A DNA stretch of 64,000 nucleotides, from contig JASFXZ010000014.1 in NCBI GenBank assembly GCA_032209605.1, positions 950,912-1,014,911 of the forward strand, written 5' to 3'. A program made the position numbers and the translations under genes. Every line of letters begins with the position of its first letter. The first letter of the stretch is position 1. The DNA is from Mactromeris polynyma (taxonomy: Eukaryota > Mollusca > Bivalvia > Venerida > Mactridae). Below are positions 52,601 through 61,600 of the stretch, piece after piece. The notes under the pieces are model-generated. The model was not told the origin of the DNA. It worked only from the letters and a program-made list of their open reading frames with translations, and did not search any database.

Positions 52601-55600
52601 AACATTAAGTTTGACAATGTCTAGTGGAGACATGATTATACCATCTGTACAGATAGGACTATTGGGGACCATCACAGCTATATTACAGTATCTCAGGCTG
52701 GATGCACATAAAAGTAAGATTATCCCTGTGAAATTGTTCCTGTTAAAAAAGAAAAAATTCAAATGAAGAATTTATGACCAATGTTATTCAAAGTCGATGA
52801 AAACATGCAAAGTTTATTGTTGAAATCTTATGGTAGTGGTTGAATACTGAATATACATTGTTATATAGCTATCTACTTTGCAGTACAACATTTAAAAAAT
52901 GACCATTGTTTCAAATGTTTCAGACTTTATTACCTGTCTTGTAGAAATCATGGCCAATATTTAAAAAGCAACTTGAGCAAAAATTTCTGTTTATTCTTAA
53001 AAATGGACGTTTCAGATTCTTTAAAATCAACTACAAACAAAATTTCATGACTTGAAATGAATAAATCAATCAGCAATATTATTATCTTCTAAAATGGATA
53101 CGAGATTATAGCATTCCAAGGTCACATGTCTGCTTATTTGACTACAGATGTAGGGAAACTGTCAGTTGCTGGCAGAATAACCAAATTACTCCTGGTTGGT
53201 AACCCTGAAACACTGGTTGGTTCATTTGACTGTCACTTATACTGGAAATTTTTGAAACAGTGGCATTAGACCCAGCATAACTACCAACAGTATATCAGTA
53301 TGGTTGCGTTGGCAAGCTGTTGCTATGGATACAATTCACTCAGGATCTGATGAAAATATGTATACTTTACAGGAATAGATGTTAGTAAGCTACGACCAAT
53401 ATTGATATCTGTGTGTGAAGTGTTGTTACAAAATACCAGAGAATTGCCGTTACCTAAAGAACTACGACGGATTCGAGAAGAGCAGGATAATCTGGAGAAA
53501 AATTTCTCTCAAACAGACAATAGACTCAAGGTATGTACTCTGTTATCTCTAGTATAGATCTGATTTTTGTTGTAATGTCTACTTAATTTTTTTATTTCCT
53601 CTGAATAGATGGTCTTTTCTCTGTTAGAAGTATGTTACTTACAAATGTTTATAGTGGCTTAAGTGCCTAAATCTTTCTTTTTTTAAGAAGTTAAAAAGCA
53701 TTACCTCAAAAGCCTAAATCTGTCATGGTAAGGTTACTCATAATTATGTTATGAAGTATTCAAATCTGTAATCAAATACGAGATAAAATCTTTAAAGACA
53801 ATGGCATGTTGATTTTACTCCCTAATCAATATGTGACCGAAAAAGTTGTAGAATATATCAGAATCCTAAATTTGTATCATACATACAACATGTTTTAATA
53901 ATTCTAAAATACTTCAAAAGCCTAAAACTTGTGTTTTATATTACAGTTACAGACATTGGCTTGCTGTGGTGTAGATGAGTTAATACATCAGATCAGAGAT
54001 AGTGAAGTATGGTTACCTATAATACAAGAGAACATAATTCTACCAGCATTACTGTCGAGTGCTGATATGTACCTGAAGGTAAACGGCTTTACTGTTTGTG
54101 TAAAATATGAGTGGAAATTTTAATGTATGTGTATTATTTGTATAACTGATTTTCTCAGTACATTGTTGTTGACTCTTTTGCAATAAGAAAAGCACTTTAT
54201 TATGTGTAATGATTAGAATTTCATAAACAAAAATCCCTTGTAAAAGCGTTGTTCGAAATACAGTGAACATCCATCATTTAAATGTAAATTGTAGTATTCT
54301 AGAAAGTAAAACAAGTGCAGAATCTATGTCTCTGTTGTAACGTTTAGTCGCCTACTTCCCTTCTCAAAATCTTTGTCTATCCTTTTTGGCTCATGTTTAC
54401 CCTTTATACACCAACTTCAGGAAAATCAATTGGGAGATTCCATCATCTAGCACATTTCAGTGTGACATTTACACAAAAATTTGCTTCACACTGCTCAGTA
54501 CCCTCTGCAGAGGTCATTTTCTTAGGACGACCTTCTATACACACTTAGCTATAAAAACACCAATTCTTGTCATGTGAAAACATTCAAATTTCATGGGTAA
54601 GTTGCGTGAAGTTGTGTCTTGATATCATGTTAAAATTGGATGTTTTCAACAAAAACTTCTTACTTTATTTCTGCAATTATTGAAAAAAAGTGCTTCATAG
54701 AATACGATGAAATGTTGTCATAGCAAGTTATACTTTAATAACTGGATGGGTTAATGTCATACTGAAGTATGAAGTAGAGCATACAATGTGTATGTGGAAG
54801 AGTAGTTGTCAACAAGTTATGTTATTATAGAAATATTCTTGTATCTCTGTGTGGTTTCTATTTCAGACCTTGGAGAGTCTACATTACATACATCCGTTGT
54901 TCATACTGTTCCTTACGATCTCACAGGATAAAAAGGTACGTCAGTATGATCCAGTGTCAGTCACATTGAGCTTTTGGCGCTGTTGTACCTGCTACTTCAT
55001 CACATCCGAGTTACAATACTGTCACACTATACACTTGTGAAGTCCATAATCCATTGCATTCTATGATATCAGGGGAAATATGAATATGTTTCTTGTTGCT
55101 TTAGTTTATCTATCCGTGTATGTGCATACTATTGTCTTGTTTTCATTTAACGTTAATCTGGTATAAGATCATGAATGCAATATAATGGTGATCTTATTAT
55201 TGGGATTTCACTGTAATGGTCTGTCTATTAGATTTCTATACAGTAATATATCACTTAAAGACCAACTCAATAATAGGACCATCTCAAAATTAAGAACATA
55301 ATTTTCAAGTCCATTTTCACTAATTTGTTCTTTATTCATTCTCCATATTAAGACCCCCACAATAAGAAGACCAGTTTTCGAGGGTCCTAAGGCTGGGCTT
55401 ATTATTGAGGTTTATTGTACTACAAAAGCAGCAGCTGTATTATTTCCAGGACAAATAAAGAAATGTTTTTATATATTTCAGGGAGCAGAGTCATTATGTA
55501 TGGCAGGATTAACCCAGCATGTTTGTCTACCTATAACATATTGTTACCAGAATGGAGATTCAGCAATGCCTGTTTCTAACCTTCCACCAGTAAGTCACAA

Positions 55601-58600
55601 TGTATTGTCTACTTGATACTATTTATAGCTATCTATGTTACTGGGACATTTGTACACAAAATATGTGTGTGTCACTACATGATTACTGTATACGTTGATT
55701 TATTGGCGATGGTTTAATTTAGGCTATATTGGCGGTCAACATCAAATGCGCCAATTCTAAACGCCGCCAAATATAACCATGGCTAAATAAAAGCATCGCC
55801 ATTTTAATTGCTGACATTAAGGGAGACCACTCTGTGTTCAATAGGTAAGGGCTAAAATGTTATCTGCTATTTGTGTCGTTATCTATCAATGATTGTTTGT
55901 TATATGAAAAACTAAGTTACGAGTGGCTGAATTTATCAGATGTACTGAAATTGGTAAATATTCACTGCGGCACTAGTAGTTAAAACTTATTTTACATCAA
56001 TTGTGAAATGAAACAATGTATAACAAGTTATATAAATCTCTCTCAATGACTGATCCCTGGATTAACCCGTACCCAATGCAAGATGCACTTAAGCCCTTCT
56101 GAAGTTTTTTTGCACCTTCATTTGTTATTATGGCAATTCTACCTGTTGCCATCTTTGTTTACATTTCAGTTATAATTTGCAATAAAAATCGTTCTTTAAA
56201 AAATGTACTTGAATTTTTCATTATATAATCTGTATGAACCATGCTTTAGATCATTATATGTCTGGAAAGATGATATCTATTGAACATTTCATGATTCTGT
56301 GTTTGTTCACAGAGCAAGGAACGCAGTAAGGAAATCCCCCAGGTGACATGGCACAGTGTATATTGTCTGTGTCTAGAACTCTACACCAGTATGTTATCTA
56401 CATTGAAATACTCGTTCCTAGAAGATGCACTTAACTTTGTTGGTAGTCATCAGGATAGACTGCAACAGGTAAAATTAACTGTCTCATGTTTTTAGCTCAC
56501 CACAGCATGTGCACATGGTGTTTGTGATCACTAACTGTCGATTGTCCATCCGTTCATTTTTCTTCAAACAACATCTCCTACACCATGTGTGCCAGAATGT
56601 CATTAGCAGTTGGTCAGAAGCTTCCTGACATTTACTTGTTTCAATATTATTCATTGTTTTTGTTATCACTCACCTTCTGTCGTCAGCCCGCTCACAGTTT
56701 TCTTCAAACAGCATCTCCTACCCCAAGAGCAAGAAGGTAATCAAGGTAGCTCAGAAGCTTCCTGGCATCAACTTGTTCAAATAATTCTAAAGAAAGTTGA
56801 ATGATCTACTATCTACTATTGAAGTACTAGGTCAGTAAGTCAAATTCAAGGAAACACTTAGCAATCTTTGTGTCAGAAACTACTGTTCCAAGTTTTATAA
56901 TATTTCACAGAAAGATGACCTCTATCAATATTATTCCAATAATTCTTATTTGTGGTGTGTGGTCACTTTCCTTATATGTATATAGTGTTTGAGCTATCAA
57001 ACTTCAGGTGAGTGAATCTCAGCCATGATGGTCCTTTTTATGCCCCCACTCTGAAAAGGGGGGGGCATATAGATTTGCCCTTGTCCGTCCGTCCATCCTT
57101 CCGTCCGTCACAAAATTTTGTGTCACTCGTATCTCCAAAAGTATATGAGCCAGAGTCATTAAACTTAACAGGAATGTTCACCAGCATGTGAGGTTGTGCA
57201 CCTGGGGTTTCATGTTTGGCTGTGCCCAGTAAGTGCAAAGTTGTGGCCCTTGACTTAGTTACAATATAGCCTATAAAGTTATAAGACTTTACAAAAATAT
57301 TCACATGCCTGTGTTATATTGCACCTGGGGATTCATAATTCAGTGAGCCCAGTAAGTGCAAAGTTATGGCCCTTGATTTATTGAAAATATAGCATACAGA
57401 GTGTGCAATTTTGTGTTGTGCATATCTCCAACAGTATATCAGCTACACTCACCAAACTGTACAGGAATGTTCACCAACTTGTATAGTTGTGCACCTGGGT
57501 TTTGGTGTTTGCCTGTGTCCAGTAAGTGCAAAGTTATGGCCCTTGACTTATCACCATAATCAGTACAGTTGTTCACTTGGTAATTTTGATATCCATTCAC
57601 AAACTATGAGCAGGATAATAGCATTTGCTTTTGTGACAAAGGCTGCAAGTTGGGGCATCTGTGTCCTATGGACGCATTCTAGTTTGCTATTGTTTTTGCA
57701 TGTTTAAGCATGAAGTTATTCAGACAAGATATTATCAAAGACTTTGTGAATTCTGATATATTGAAAACAGTATTTTCAAAAGGAATTTTACAGCATTTTT
57801 CATATACAACTTTCAGAATTGACAATTTGAGCGCTGCTATAGGATTTACACCCTCTTCTGTAAGTGATGTCATTTCAAGAAAATGAAACATGTGATGTCA
57901 CTATTTTTAAGCAGGAAACAATATTTACTCCATATGGTCTCTTCGTTTTCATATGGCGATATGGGGCAAATATTGCTTACTGTCAGTACATGGTGATGTC
58001 ACATGTGATGTTTCCTGTAAATGACGTCACTTAAAGAAAAGGTTGGAAATCGTACAGAGGCACTCATTTAGTGACGTTACAAGCCTTTTACGGATGAAAA
58101 TGGAATTTAACTGATGGAGGGTGTGTAACATAATATCACTATGAATGTTTTTATTTGTTTCAGTGTTTAGAACTGTCGAGGTTTGGACTGAGTCGTGATG
58201 TATTTAATGAAGTAGAGAACACATGTCTGTTTGTAAGCCACCTGTCCAACTTCAGTCGAGAATGGAGACTTCATCTGCCCGAATCACTCAACAAAATACT
58301 GGTAAATGAATTTAATTTTAAAATTTACTTGCATTTTTTGTTGGGCTGGTCGATCTATGCAATGATACATTTATTAACTTCAGACTTTCAAATTTTCTAC
58401 GAAGATCACTTTTCTCAGTGAAATACTTGCTTAACATTACTGGGCTACATTTTCTGCACATACTTTAACCATATTGCTGCAGTTTGAAATTGATACCATC
58501 TATGAATAGATATTTTTAATGGGAGAACCTATTTAAGTCAAGCTGATAAACCAAAGGGTCTGAAGGGTCTGAATTGCTTACGTTGTGGATAAAATGGAAC

Positions 58601-61600
58601 CTAGCTAAGTCTGTTGGAAAGTGTGTTTGTGAATTAGACTAAAACATTTATTTGAATAAGCCTGAGATATAGTCCTAGACCATGACTGACACAAGTTTTG
58701 GTGGTGAATAAGGTATTTTATGGTAACATCCAGCTCAGAATGTATACGAATAGAATTAACATCAACATAACCTTTGTTGTTATTGTATTTTCAGACCAGT
58801 TTACTGTACATGTGCCAGGCGTTTGTATCATTTCTAGTCCGACCTAGATATCTGCAGTATATTCTTGAGGTAAACTTCCCAAACTTTTTATTTACTTATT
58901 TTTGATATCTTGATGTATTATATACTCTAAATAATGTCTTATAGACAGAGGTGCTGCATTGTATACATGTATACAGTGACCGTGGTCAGAGTTACTATAA
59001 CTTATGGAAAATGATAATTGATTATGCGGTCCAAACCCCTTAATCCATATATGGTGACTATAGTTGTAGTTATGTCAGTGCAAGGTGCTGTCACAGTAAG
59101 GGTCATGGATTTAACTTTCCTGATTGTACTATATTTTTTTCCGGAAATACATATGGTGGTATTTGAAGCGAAAATATGACAAATTCACATATGTGTGTAA
59201 CAGTTGTTTATCCATTGGAACTTGTTAGAACATCTCTCCATGAAATCTTTACGTGTTGATGATGTTATGCAGTTATGCATGAGTATTTGCATGCACAGAT
59301 TTGGATCTGTGACAATATGATATGCAACAAATGTAGCTGATTCATTATTTTGTTCATAAAATACTATAGCATAACAAAGAAACCATTATGATATATTTTT
59401 GAGTACCAGGTGAAGGTATTCAATCTGTATTAGAACAAAGAAGCAGATGGATTTGTTCTGGATTCACTCCTCGTTATTGTCTACTTGAATGAGAAATATT
59501 TGATTGTATAGTTACATTTCACTGTTGTAGCAACAAGGTGTACAGCAGAAAGAACGTAAAGGTCATGACCTTGTACCCATGCCCACGTTACAACACCAGA
59601 CATCTACAGAGGATATAGATGCACCGACAACACAACATGTACAAGTCCAACATAGGTATGTATCATATCTCTCCTACTTGAAACCAATAAGTTTGATGTG
59701 TATGCATTCCACTGTAACTTCATATAAATTTTATTGTATTGATGTCAGAAATAAAATATTGCTGTTTCCCTCGCAGGTACGCTTCTTAAAAACATTGCTC
59801 TTGCCTAAGATAATAATTTTTGAGGAGGGCACTTCTCTTAAAAAAATTAATATACCTCCTTTAAACAAATGGGGTAAACTGGAGTATCTCTGTTGGTCGG
59901 TCGGATGGTTGGTCTGTTAACACCATCTTGGATTTCTAAAATACATGTATATGTCTGGCAAAGCAGTGGTGTTGGGGGGTATTAATCACCTTCAGCGATA
60001 GCTCTTGTTTTTAATATAAATTATTTCTCTACATAATCGCGTTTAGCCTTCCTGGAACGGAATATGATGGAGGTATTGGTTATAATCAAAATAGTTGGCA
60101 TCAGAATGATCAGACTTTGTGACAGATGAACCTTAAAATTTGGTTATGAATAAGATTTGCTTTCTCATCCTGCAGTAGTTTATACTAATGGGAGAGGGAT
60201 TTGATGGTGATTAAAATCTGTTGAGTATTTCTTCAGCTCATGTAAAGGTTGTTTGTGGACTGTATAATATTTTAGTGGTTAAATTATTCATGTTTTGACT
60301 GTTTTGTTTATTGCAGTATGTTGAAAGTGCTTGGGGAGTGTTTTGTTGCATTAAGACAATTCAGTCCCGACCTTGTACAAATATTGATGGACCAGGTAAC
60401 TAGTTCTATAAATTTCAGTCAGTAATACACAGATTACATATAGAACCCAGGTGATGGCATTTGTTTTTTCAGACCGATCTTAATTCTGGCTTTTTAATGT
60501 TTAGGGGTATGACTCTGTCACTCAAGATAAAACAAACATTCAAGCAGTTAATTTAGTGTAAACTTATTTAGTATAGATAACTCTGGATGACTGCTTCCTG
60601 GGTGATTTACTAGTACTTGTACCTAAATCATAGATTGTGAAGTTAGCAGTTAAACCCTCCCTATGGTGAACTCGAGACCTTCAAATAAGGAGTAACATGT
60701 ATTCACTCTACCCATGACCACTGTGTCTACGTAGTAAATTTTAGAAATATTGGTGGAAACCTTGTTGTTGGTAAAAATGATAATATTGGTAGCTGCCCTG
60801 TATCCCGGGCCAGAATGTTGCTGGGCTGGCAATGCCGTGCTATTAGGGCCCTGAGGTATCTGCATATTGAACTAAACTATTGTTTAATATATTCATTTTC
60901 CAAGCATTATAAAGTATAAATCAGGAGTTAAACGGGTGACTGACTGTTTTTTCCAACTATGTAACCTGTTCAACAGCACCCAGATGTTCTTCTGATTGAG
61001 TTGGGATTGATGTAAATATACTCACTAATTTTACATATTGGATGTTAAGAAATTTCTTTGTCTCCTAATGGCTTGGGAAGCTTGAATGTTATTGTAGATT
61101 GATTTTTAAGTTATAATTAAAGTATGAAGTATGAATAGGTTACCATGACAACTGATTGCTATTTACACTAACAATGAATTTGTTGTCTACAGAATATGGA
61201 TGTTGGTGAATTTGAGCCATTCCTGGCTATAGGTTTCAGCACACCACCAGTAGATCAAGATACCCCACCCACATTTGGTTCCATGCTTTCCTGTGTTAGT
61301 ATCTGCCTCAGGATCCTGTCAAAGGTATAAGAGTTATCACATCAGTGATGGTATTTGTGAAACATCTTCAGATTCCTTATTTTCTTTTCCTTAGCTAAAT
61401 ATAAGGAAATCATTAACCATAAAATTTTCCTCAGTGCCACTGAAGGATTTTCTTCATTTAAGAAAAATGTCAATTTCATTTAAGGAAATTCTTAAATTGT
61501 TGTAATGGGAGTTTGGAATTTCCGCAATCTAAAAATAGTAACGGAAGTCAAAATTTGCATGTGAATCTCAAATGTCACAGTCATCTGCTTTACAGAAGTA

